From: Longimicrobiales bacterium
GTDB lineage: Bacteria; Gemmatimonadota; Gemmatimonadetes; Longimicrobiales; RSA9
Length of the DNA: 38,543 bases
Direction of reading: 5' to 3'
NCBI GenBank assembly: GCA_035461765.1
Contig: DATHUY010000155.1
Coordinates: 1 to 38,543, forward strand
The notes below the pieces were generated by a model, which saw nothing but the letters and a program-made list of their open reading frames with translations, was not told where the DNA came from and did no database searches. Shown piece by piece: positions 26,202 to 33,203 of the stretch. Position 1 is the stretch's first letter. Every line of letters begins with the position of its first letter. The translations under genes and the position numbers were made by a program.

Positions 26202-26531
26202 TCAGGCCGTGAAGGAGCTGCCGCAGCCGCAGCCGCCCGATGCGTTCGGGTTCTTGAACGTGAAGCCCGAGCCCATCATGGTCGTGACGTAGTCGATCTC
26301 GACGCCATCGAGATACTGGCCGCTGAACGGGTCGACGAACAGCTTGATGCCGTTCGACTCCAGGATCTCGTCGTCGTCCTGAGCCTCGTCCTCGATGTTG
26401 AGGCCGTACTGGAATCCGGAACAGCCGCCAGGCAGAACCGCCACACGCAGACCCGCGTCCTGCGTCGCGCCCTGCTCCTCAATGAACTTCTGAACTTCCG
26501 CAATCGCGGTCGGAGTGACCGTAATGGTCAT
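26202..26531 (-). CDS. A-type iron-sulfur carrier protein (ErpA/SufA family)
   Basis: A 109-residue cytoplasmic Fe-S cluster carrier of the HesB/IscA family. The three cluster cysteines are Cys37 (LPGGCSGFQYGL), Cys101 and Cys103 (GGCGCGSSF). The sequence DYVTTMMGSGFTFKNPNA is the family C-terminal strand. The acidic stretch around residues 47-55 resembles ErpA, but ErpA, IscA and SufA cannot be separated safely by eye. The ATG is preceded by AGGAGG. A TTGACA lies upstream in the end of gmhB, suggesting its own promoter. Its partner may be NadA, encoded next. Confidence 0.93.
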   Translation of the reverse strand: MTITVTPTAIAEVQKFIEEQGATQDAGLRVAVLPGGCSGFQYGLNIEDEAQDDDEILESNGIKLFVDPFSGQYLDGVEIDYVTTMMGSGFTFKNPNASGGCGCGSSFTA

Positions 26532-26619
26532 TGCATCCTCCTGAAGGGTCGACCCGTGATCCGTCCATGGAGTACCCCACGGAGATCGGCGGGTTTCACG
26601 TCTGGTCCATCCGTGTCCG

Positions 26620-26649
26620 AACGTAAATCCACACTATCGGAAGTGTCAA
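26620..26649 (-). promoter_or_regulatory. Putative promoter of A-type carrier gene
   Basis: A perfect -35 TTGACA reads on the minus strand at 26649-26644, overlapping the gmhB stop codon. The -10 is poor: TACGTT about 18 bp downstream is the best candidate. A leader of roughly 85 nt with a good AGGAGG follows, unlike the leaderless type seen elsewhere in the window. Confidence 0.35.
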
Positions 26650-27182
26650 CGCCCTCTGACGAGCCGCCCGAGCGCGCTGAGGTCATCGATCACCTCGATT
26701 CCGGGTGGTGCGAGCTGCGCGTGCTCCCGGCCATAACCCGTCCTCACGAGGTAGCCGGTACCGCCCGTGGCGAGCGCAGGCAGCACATCACTCAGCCGGT
26801 CGCCCACGTACATGGAGGCGGCCAGGTCGAGCCCGAGCGCGGTCTGCGCCTGCTCGTACAGGCCAAGGGCCGGCTTGCGGCAGTCGCACGGTCCGGTGAA
26901 ATCGGGGTGGTGGGGGCAGTGCAACACGGCGTCGAGCTGTACACCCGCCTCGGCGAGCAACCGCTCGACGCGATCCTGCACCGCGCGGAACTCGTTCTCG
27001 GAGTAATAGCCTCTCGCGATGCCAGACTGGTTGGTGACCACGACGAGCTCGAATCCCGCGCGCCTGATGTCGCGCAGGCCCTCCGCAGCGCCCGGCACCA
27101 GGACGACGCCGTCCGGGTCCGACAGGTACTGCACCTCCTCGATGATGGTGCCGTCCCGGTCGAGAAACGCCGCCTTCTTCAT
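26646..27182 (-). CDS. gmhB: D-glycero-D-manno-heptose 1,7-bisphosphate 7-phosphatase
   Basis: HAD-family phosphatase of lipopolysaccharide heptose precursor synthesis. The 178-residue protein has the nucleophile motif FLDRDGTI (Asp8, Asp10), TNQSGIARGYY, and the zinc loop CPHHPDFTGPCDCRKP (Cys89, His91, Cys99, Cys101) characteristic of GmhB. The motif YVGDRLSDVLPALATGG completes the HAD site. The histidinol-phosphatase domain of HisB is the close relative to exclude. The start overlaps the selA stop (ATGA). A heptose gene implies an outer membrane with a heptose core, though some GmhB homologues serve other nucleotide-heptose pathways. Confidence 0.88.
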   Translation of the reverse strand: MKKAAFLDRDGTIIEEVQYLSDPDGVVLVPGAAEGLRDIRRAGFELVVVTNQSGIARGYYSENEFRAVQDRVERLLAEAGVQLDAVLHCPHHPDFTGPCDCRKPALGLYEQAQTALGLDLAASMYVGDRLSDVLPALATGGTGYLVRTGYGREHAQLAPPGIEVIDDLSALGRLVRGR

Positions 27183-28561
27183 CCCGTCACAGCATGTTCC
27201 AGCGCAGTCCGCACCTGCACGTCGTCGTCCGGTGACACCGTTCGCAGGTCGAGCGCGACGGCATCGTCGACGATACGCGTAATCACGGGCGGCGTGCCCG
27301 CGCGCAGACGGGCTTCCAGCTCATGCACCGCTACGCCCTCGACCCGAACGAGCAGCAACGACGTCGCCAGCGCTGCACCCGCGGCCGCGCCACCCCCGAC
27401 CGCGGAATGGCCGTCAGCCACGCTCATCCGGAGCCCCGGGCCGTCACACTGCTCAACGAGCGCCACGGCACGCTGCTCGACGTCCGCCTTCTGCATTGCA
27501 AGCATGCGGAGGACGGGGATCTCGCTGCGCGCGCGTGACGGCTCGAGGTAGAGTCTGAGAGTGGCGGCGAGCGCGGCGAGGGTGAGCTTGTCCACGCGCA
27601 GCGCGCGACACAGCGGGTTGCGCCGCATCCGCTCGAGCAGCTCGGCGGACCCGAGCACGATTCCGCACTGTGGCCCGCCCAGCAATTTGTCGCCGGACAT
27701 CGTGATGATGCCGGCGCCGACGGCGATGGAAGACTGCGGCGTCGGCTCGCTGGCAGGCAGCCCTAGCTCCGCGGGATCCATCAGCAGCCCGGACCCGATG
27801 TCGTGAATGAACGGGACGCGCGCGTCCGCTGCCAGCGCCGCGAGCTGGGCCGCACCGGTTTCCGCGGTGTAACCGGACATCTCGAAGTTCGATGGATGCA
27901 CCTTGAGCACCGCGCCGGTGGCCTCCCCCAGCGCCGCCCGATAGTCTTCGATGTGCGTCCGGTTCGTCGCGCCGACCTCACGCATGTGCGCGCCGCTCCG
28001 CGCCATGATCTCCGGTATGCGGAACGCACCCCCGATCTCGACCAGCTCACCGCGGCTGACGATCGCATCGAGGCCGCGGGCGTGCGTATTGAGCGCGAGC
28101 ACGAGCGCAGCCGCGTTGTTGTTCACGACCAGCGCATCCTCCGCACCGGTCAGGCGGCACAGCAGCGCGCGACAATGCGTGTAGCGACTGCCGCGTGCGC
28201 CGCTTTCGGCATCGTACTCGAGCGTCGAGTACCCGCGCGCAATGACGTTCATCGCTGCAAGCGCGACGTCGGCGAGCGGCGCACGGCCGAGGTTGGTATG
28301 AAGGACCACGCCCGTCGCGTTGATCACCGGCACGAGCGAGTCTGCCGCGAGCGTCTCCAGGGAGTGGCGCACGCGCTCTGCGATCGCAGCGTCGTCCACC
28401 TCGATCGCCGCACCGTGCTGCATGCGGGTGCGCAGCGCGGCCAGCTCATCCTGGAGCGTGCTCACCAGCAGCGGTCGCGACCACTGCCGCCGCAGCGGCG
28501 CGAACACATCGCCCGACAGTAGCCGGTCCACGGACGGAATGCTGCGGCGCGCGTCCTTCAT
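27179..28561 (-). CDS. selA: L-seryl-tRNA(Sec) selenium transferase
   Basis: PLP enzyme converting Ser-tRNA(Sec) to Sec-tRNA(Sec) with selenophosphate. The 460-residue length is standard. The N-terminal domain (SIPSVDRLLSGDVF) is followed by NATGVVLHTNLGRAPL, EYDAESGARGSRYTHCRALLCRLTGAEDALVVNNNAAA, HPSNFEMSGYT and the PLP lysine Lys292 in MSGDKLLGGPQCGI. Bacterial SelA decamers need the N-terminal domain, which is present. The gene starts two bases after the Ig-like lipoprotein stop and overlaps gmhB. I found no selB, selC or selD in the window. The presence of selA predicts selenoproteins elsewhere in the genome. Confidence 0.95.
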   Translation of the reverse strand: MKDARRSIPSVDRLLSGDVFAPLRRQWSRPLLVSTLQDELAALRTRMQHGAAIEVDDAAIAERVRHSLETLAADSLVPVINATGVVLHTNLGRAPLADVALAAMNVIARGYSTLEYDAESGARGSRYTHCRALLCRLTGAEDALVVNNNAAALVLALNTHARGLDAIVSRGELVEIGGAFRIPEIMARSGAHMREVGATNRTHIEDYRAALGEATGAVLKVHPSNFEMSGYTAETGAAQLAALAADARVPFIHDIGSGLLMDPAELGLPASEPTPQSSIAVGAGIITMSGDKLLGGPQCGIVLGSAELLERMRRNPLCRALRVDKLTLAALAATLRLYLEPSRARSEIPVLRMLAMQKADVEQRAVALVEQCDGPGLRMSVADGHSAVGGGAAAGAALATSLLLVRVEGVAVHELEARLRAGTPPVITRIVDDAVALDLRTVSPDDDVQVRTALEHAVTG

Positions 28562-28563
28562 GC

Positions 28564-29784
28564 TCAGGATCGACCCGTGCGCGGGATCGTGTCCGGAGAC
28601 GCTGGCGGCGGCTGGATCGGCGCCGGCGGGCTCAGCTCGAACTGCGTCGAGCCCCCGCCGGTGAGGCGGTGCAGGTTGGTCACGCCGGATATGGAGATGG
28701 TATAGCTGCCCGGCACCAGCGGCCGCTCGAGACGCACGACCAGCGCGCGCGTGGGCAGCGCAGGGTCGACAGCACCACCACCGGGCGACACGCCAGGCCG
28801 CACCGGGACGGGCGCGGCGGGAGCCGCGAGGGTATCGCGCACCGCAGCTGCGGTGTCCGCGGCGGCCGCAGCGCTGTCGGCGGCGAGTCGTGCCGCGTTC
28901 CTCTCGGCGTTGAATACCACTTCCGACATGACGCGCGCACTCACGGCCCAGGCGCTGCTGTCGGGCAGCGTACTGACTGCAGCACGCGCATCCTGGAGTC
29001 CGGCTGCGGGATCGACGTAATCATCCAACTCGACACGCACGTGAAGCGAGTCCAGTGCCCTGGCACTCGTGACGCGCGGTGCCGTGGTGTCCGGAATGAG
29101 GACCTGGAAGACGAGCGCGACCGTGTCGGTCGGTTGCGCGAACAGTGCAGTGTGGCCGCTGTCGACCGGCTCCATGGCGTCGCGCCGGCGGTTGCGGTTC
29201 AGATCCTCATAGGCCCGTACATCGTATTGACCCACGGGAAGGTAGCGCAGCGAGTAGAAGCCGGAGCTGTCAGCGATGGCCGTGTAGCGTGCGCCCTCGG
29301 TACGGTGCACGGCATCGACGACGCCCTGGGGTGCGCCCACACCTGTCAGCCGGTCGATCACCATGCCGGCCAGCGCGGTGCTGCCGACCGGCGCACCGGT
29401 GGAGAAGACCAGCTCGACGGGCTCGCGCCGCGCGTTGCCGAACAGGTCGCTCGCACCGGGGAGCAGGACGACACGATAGACGCGGTTCGGGCGCCAGCCG
29501 CCATCGATGCGGACACGCACCTCGGACCCTGAACGTTCTACGCGCAGCGTGCTGTCGAGTGGAGATACGCTCACGAGCGCCTCGGAAAAGCCGCGCTCGC
29601 TGAGCCGCTCATCGAACCGGATCACCGCCGGTGCGGTGCCCGGCTCGACAACAGCGAGCGGGGCAGGCACGGTCTCGACGAGGCGCGGCGCGACCACATC
29701 CCGCTCGCCGCCTGGCGGCGCGAACGGACGGGCGCACGCGAGCACGCCGGTGGCGAGCGCACACAGCAGCGCCGCCCCACGCAT
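28564..29784 (-). CDS. Ig-like domain lipoprotein
   Basis: A 406-residue predicted lipoprotein with lipobox GVLAC (Cys17). The region after the signal resembles the bacterial Ig-like Big_5 type (DVVAPRLVETVPAPLAVVEPGTAPAVIRFDERL; LVFSTGAPVG). A carboxypeptidase-regulatory or SdrD-like fold may follow (GMVIDRLTGVGAPQGVV; ADSSGFYSLRYLPVGQYDVRAYEDLNRNRRRD). An alanine- and proline-rich stretch (about 295-345) precedes the end. ATG 29784 is chosen; an in-frame TTG at 29790 overlaps the valS stop. The valS stop and this ATG are separated by two bases (TGAGCATG). The function is not known. Such proteins are common in Bacteroidota and Gemmatimonadota. Confidence 0.8.
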   Translation of the reverse strand: MRGAALLCALATGVLACARPFAPPGGERDVVAPRLVETVPAPLAVVEPGTAPAVIRFDERLSERGFSEALVSVSPLDSTLRVERSGSEVRVRIDGGWRPNRVYRVVLLPGASDLFGNARREPVELVFSTGAPVGSTALAGMVIDRLTGVGAPQGVVDAVHRTEGARYTAIADSSGFYSLRYLPVGQYDVRAYEDLNRNRRRDAMEPVDSGHTALFAQPTDTVALVFQVLIPDTTAPRVTSARALDSLHVRVELDDYVDPAAGLQDARAAVSTLPDSSAWAVSARVMSEVVFNAERNAARLAADSAAAAADTAAAVRDTLAAPAAPVPVRPGVSPGGGAVDPALPTRALVVRLERPLVPGSYTISISGVTNLHRLTGGGSTQFELSPPAPIQPPPASPDTIPRTGRS

Positions 29785-29786
29785 GC

Positions 29787-32504
29787 TCAACCGAGGCCGC
29801 GCAGCTTGGCGTCCAGTCGGTCGCGCTGGTCGCGCAGGCTGTCCGCCTTCTCCCGCTCGCGCGCCACGATCTCCGCGGGAGCCCGCGCCGCGAACTGCTC
29901 GCTCGACAGACGCGCTTCCGTGGCGCGCAGCTGCCCCTCGATCCGCTCCAGCTCCCGCCCCAGGCGCTGCCGTTCCTGCTTCACGTCGATGACATCCGCC
30001 AGCGGCAGGAACAAGTCGGCGCCGCTGCGGAGCACCGCATGCGCGCCCATCCCTTCCGCGCTCCCGTTCACGGTGACTTCACCCACGCGCGCCATCCGTC
30101 GCAGCGCACGCTCCTCCGCAGCCAGCGCCTCGCGCAGCGATGGCCCCGGATTGCTCAGCTGCACACGCACATGGGATCCGGCAGGGACGTTGTATTCCGA
30201 ACGCAGCGTGCGTACGGCGCCGATGAGCTCCATCAGCGCCTCCATCTGCGCCTCGGCATCCGCATCACGCATACCGGGCTCGGGCCAGCGACCCGTGACG
30301 AGCGACTCCTCGCGCTCCGAGCCGGTCGCGACGGGCAGCCGCAGCCACAACGATTCCGTGATGTACGGCATAATCGGGTGCAGCAGCCGCAGCGCACCAT
30401 CGAGGACGTGGACGAGTGTCGCCTTCGCCGCCGCACGGCTCGCCGCCGATGCATCCGTCTGCATGCGCGGCTTGATCAGCTCCAGGTACCAGTCCGCCAG
30501 CTCACCCCAGAAGAAGTGATACGCGCTCTCCGCAGCCTCGTGGAACCGGAACGCCTCGAGCTGCCGCGTCACGTCTGCCGTCGCGGCGGACAGCCGTGAG
30601 AGGATCCACCGGTCAGCCGTCTCCAGATCGCCACGCACATCATCCACCGCCGCAACCGGATCGTCGCCGATGTTCATCAGCGCGAAGCGGCCGGCGTTCC
30701 AGATCTTGTTGGAGAAGTTCCGGCCGGCACTGAACGTCGCATCCAGATTGTCCGGATCCATGTATACGTCCGTGCCGAAACCGACGCTCGATATGACCGT
30801 GTAGCGGAGTGCGTCCGCACCGTACAGTTCCACGACCTCGAGCGGGTCAATGCCGTTGCCGAGTGATTTCGACATTTTCCGGCCCTGCGTGTCACGTACG
30901 GTACCCGTGAGATAGACATCGCTGAAGGGCGCATCACCCTTGAATTCGTACCCGGCCATGATCATGCGGGCGACCCAGAAGAACAGGATCTCCGGCGCCG
31001 TCACGAGCGTCTGCGTCGGGTAGAACGCGCGTAGATCCTCCGTCTCGTCGGGCCAGCCGAGCGTCGACAGTGGCCAGAGCCAGGATGAGAACCAGGTATC
31101 GAGCACGTCGGGATCCTGCTCGATGTCGGCGCTGCGGCACTTCGAGCACTCCGTTGGGTCGGTGCGCGGCGCCATTACGTTGCCGCAGCCTTCCGCCCTG
31201 CAGTACCAGACCGGGATCCGATGACCCCACCAGAGCTGCCGCGAGATCGTCCAGTCCCGGATGTTGTCGAGCCAGTGCTCGTAGACCTTCGTCCACCGGT
31301 CCGGCGTAAACCGGACTCGCCCGGAGCGCGCCGCCGCGAGCGCGGGCTCCGCGAGCGGCTTCATGCGTACGAACCACTGCTCCGACAGCCGCGGCTCCAC
31401 CACCGTGTCGCAGCGATAGCAGTGCGGCACGGAGTGCGTATGATCCTCGATGCGTTCGATCAGCCCGAGGTCCTGCAATGCGGCGACGACGCGGCGTCGG
31501 GCCTCGAACCGTTCCAGACCGCGGAACGGATCCGGCACATCCTCGCTCATGTGTGCGTCCGGCGTCATCACATCCAGCGGCGCGATGTCGTGCCGCTTCG
31601 CCAGCTCGAAATCGTTCGGATCGTGCGCCGGCGTGATCTTGACGACGCCGGTACCGAACTCCGGATCGACATAATCATCGGCTACGACCGGCAGCTCGCG
31701 CTCGACGAGCGGCAGCTGCACCATGCCGCCAACAAGCGCGCTGTAACGCTCATCACCGGGATGCACGGCCACCGCCGTATCGCCGAGCATGGTTTCCGGA
31801 CGCGTCGTCGCCACCACTACGTAGGGTCGGCCGTCAGGCAGACGCGCGGCGCCGGCCGGGCCGTCACCGAGCACGGGATAGCGGATGTGGTAGAGCCGCC
31901 CCTGCGTCTCCGCCGGTTCCGCCTCCTCATCGGAAAGGGCGGTGAGGCAGCGCGGACACCAGTTGATGATGTACTTGCCGCGGTAGATCAATCCCTTCTC
32001 GAACAGCCGGACGAACGCCTCGCGCACGGCACGCGACAGATCCGGTTCCAGCGTGAACCGCGTTCGCGTCCAGTCGCAGGAACAGCCGATTGCGCGGAGC
32101 TGCTCGAGAATGGTCGAACCCGTGCGATCCACGAATTCCCACACGCGCTCGACGAACGCCTCGCGACCCACGTCGTAGCGTGTCTTTCCCTCTGCCGCGA
32201 GCTGTTTCTCCACTACGTTCTGCGTCGCGATCCCGGCGTGGTCGGTGCCGGGCAGATAGAGCGCCTCGCGGCCCTGCATCCGGCGCCATCGGATCAGGAC
32301 GTCCTGGATCGTGTTGTTGAGACCGTGCCCCATGTGGAGCACGGCGGTTACGTTCGGCGGGGGAATGACGATGACATAGGGGTCGGCGTCCTGCTTCAGG
32401 ACGCGCTCCGCCCTTGCATGGAAATAGCCGCGCTCTTCCCACTCACGGTAGAGCGCGGCCTCGATTTGTGCAGGGTCGTACTGAGACGAAAGCGGCTCCG
32501 CCAT
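29787..32504 (-). CDS. valS: Valyl-tRNA synthetase
   Basis: Class Ia synthetase charging tRNA-Val, 905 residues. The signature sites are PPPNVTAVLHMGHGLNNT (HIGH type, residues 48-65), TTRPETMLGDTAVAVHP in the editing domain, and KMSKSLGNGIDPL. The zinc-type region has CYRCDTVVEP and CRAEGCGNVMAPRTDPTECSKC. The C-terminus is the long coiled coil expected for ValRS (DVIDVKQERQRLGRELERIEG). It is the first gene of an operon continuing into the Ig-like lipoprotein, selA and gmhB. The ATG follows GAGTGAG at short spacing. Confidence 0.97.
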   Translation of the reverse strand: MAEPLSSQYDPAQIEAALYREWEERGYFHARAERVLKQDADPYVIVIPPPNVTAVLHMGHGLNNTIQDVLIRWRRMQGREALYLPGTDHAGIATQNVVEKQLAAEGKTRYDVGREAFVERVWEFVDRTGSTILEQLRAIGCSCDWTRTRFTLEPDLSRAVREAFVRLFEKGLIYRGKYIINWCPRCLTALSDEEAEPAETQGRLYHIRYPVLGDGPAGAARLPDGRPYVVVATTRPETMLGDTAVAVHPGDERYSALVGGMVQLPLVERELPVVADDYVDPEFGTGVVKITPAHDPNDFELAKRHDIAPLDVMTPDAHMSEDVPDPFRGLERFEARRRVVAALQDLGLIERIEDHTHSVPHCYRCDTVVEPRLSEQWFVRMKPLAEPALAAARSGRVRFTPDRWTKVYEHWLDNIRDWTISRQLWWGHRIPVWYCRAEGCGNVMAPRTDPTECSKCRSADIEQDPDVLDTWFSSWLWPLSTLGWPDETEDLRAFYPTQTLVTAPEILFFWVARMIMAGYEFKGDAPFSDVYLTGTVRDTQGRKMSKSLGNGIDPLEVVELYGADALRYTVISSVGFGTDVYMDPDNLDATFSAGRNFSNKIWNAGRFALMNIGDDPVAAVDDVRGDLETADRWILSRLSAATADVTRQLEAFRFHEAAESAYHFFWGELADWYLELIKPRMQTDASAASRAAAKATLVHVLDGALRLLHPIMPYITESLWLRLPVATGSEREESLVTGRWPEPGMRDADAEAQMEALMELIGAVRTLRSEYNVPAGSHVRVQLSNPGPSLREALAAEERALRRMARVGEVTVNGSAEGMGAHAVLRSGADLFLPLADVIDVKQERQRLGRELERIEGQLRATEARLSSEQFAARAPAEIVAREREKADSLRDQRDRLDAKLRGLG

Positions 32505-32534
32505 TCACTCACTCGCGCAAAGGTATATCCGACT

Positions 32535-32564
32535 AGGTTAGCGCGGGCCGAAGGGCCGCGTCAA
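32535..32564 (-). promoter_or_regulatory. Putative promoter of the valS operon
   Basis: On the minus strand TTGACG (32564-32559) and TAACCT (32540-32535) are 18 bp apart, giving a predicted start about 24 nt upstream of valS. The -10 is weak. A TATACC closer to the gene (32529-32524) is an alternative without a clear -35. Confidence 0.33.
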
Positions 32565-32592
32565 CCGCGCGAGTGTGTGGTTTTACCGGGCG

Positions 32593-33180
32593 TTACGCGT
32601 CCGGCCTGGCGCCCTCACCGTCCTCCACGGCGTTCAGCCCCTCATTGATGTCCGCCGCGCTCACCTCCAGGCTGCGCGTCCGAATCTTCGCGGCATCGTC
32701 ATCGCGACCCGGATCCGTTTCGGGTGACTGACGCCGACGGCCCATGCCGACCCGCACGCCGTACCACTGCCGCTCGCGCGTTGCCGGCTCACCGCGCGCG
32801 CGACGCCCGCGATTCGACGCCAGCTGCTGCTCCAGCGCTCCCGTGTCCAGCCGGTTCACCACGGTACGCACGCCCGGCAGAGCGTGCAGCAGGCGGGCGG
32901 CGCGCTGCGCGATCTCGTGCGTCGCCACGACACCCGTCAGCTCGATCATGCCGGGACCGGTGGCCGCCACATCGATTGCGGCACTGCCGGTCAGCGAATC
33001 CCGCCGGAGAACGTCGACGGCGGCATCCTCCAGATAATCCAGGTCTGTAGTCAGCGGCAGGCGGTCGCGCCGGCGGCGGACCGTGCGCAGCACCGCCCAG
33101 GACAGGGCGGCTGAAACTCCGGCAACGGCTCCTCCGGCCAGGATCCACATGGGGACCGCGTCCTGCTGACGACGGAACAT
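32593..33180 (-). CDS. Membrane-anchored BON-domain protein
   Basis: A 195-residue protein with an N-terminal membrane helix (PMWILAGGAVAGVSAALSWAVL, about 10-31) and a basic stop-transfer RTVRRRRDR. A BON-like domain (about 50-115: AAVDVLRRDSLTGSAAIDVAATGPGMIELTGVVATHEIAQRAARLLHALPGVRTVVNRL) follows. The C-terminus is polar and probably disordered. BON domains bind phospholipid or act as envelope-stress modules. Topology cannot be fixed by eye. The start is ATG 33180 behind GGGAGGA. It is divergent from the second GGDEF-EAL gene and lies upstream of valS on the same strand, separated by an 88-nt gap. Confidence 0.82.
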   Translation of the reverse strand: MFRRQQDAVPMWILAGGAVAGVSAALSWAVLRTVRRRRDRLPLTTDLDYLEDAAVDVLRRDSLTGSAAIDVAATGPGMIELTGVVATHEIAQRAARLLHALPGVRTVVNRLDTGALEQQLASNRGRRARGEPATRERQWYGVRVGMGRRRQSPETDPGRDDDAAKIRTRSLEVSAADINEGLNAVEDGEGARPDA

Positions 33181-33203
33181 ATATCCTCCCGCTCGATCAT
33201 TTT

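Noticed and set aside
25884-27551. A 555-codon plus-strand frame across nadA, the Fe-S carrier, gmhB and selA.
   Set aside because: It spans four confident minus-strand genes and has no domain of its own.
31221-32648. A 475-codon plus-strand frame opposite valS.
   Set aside because: valS motifs fill the minus strand; the plus frame has no domain and crosses the valS start.
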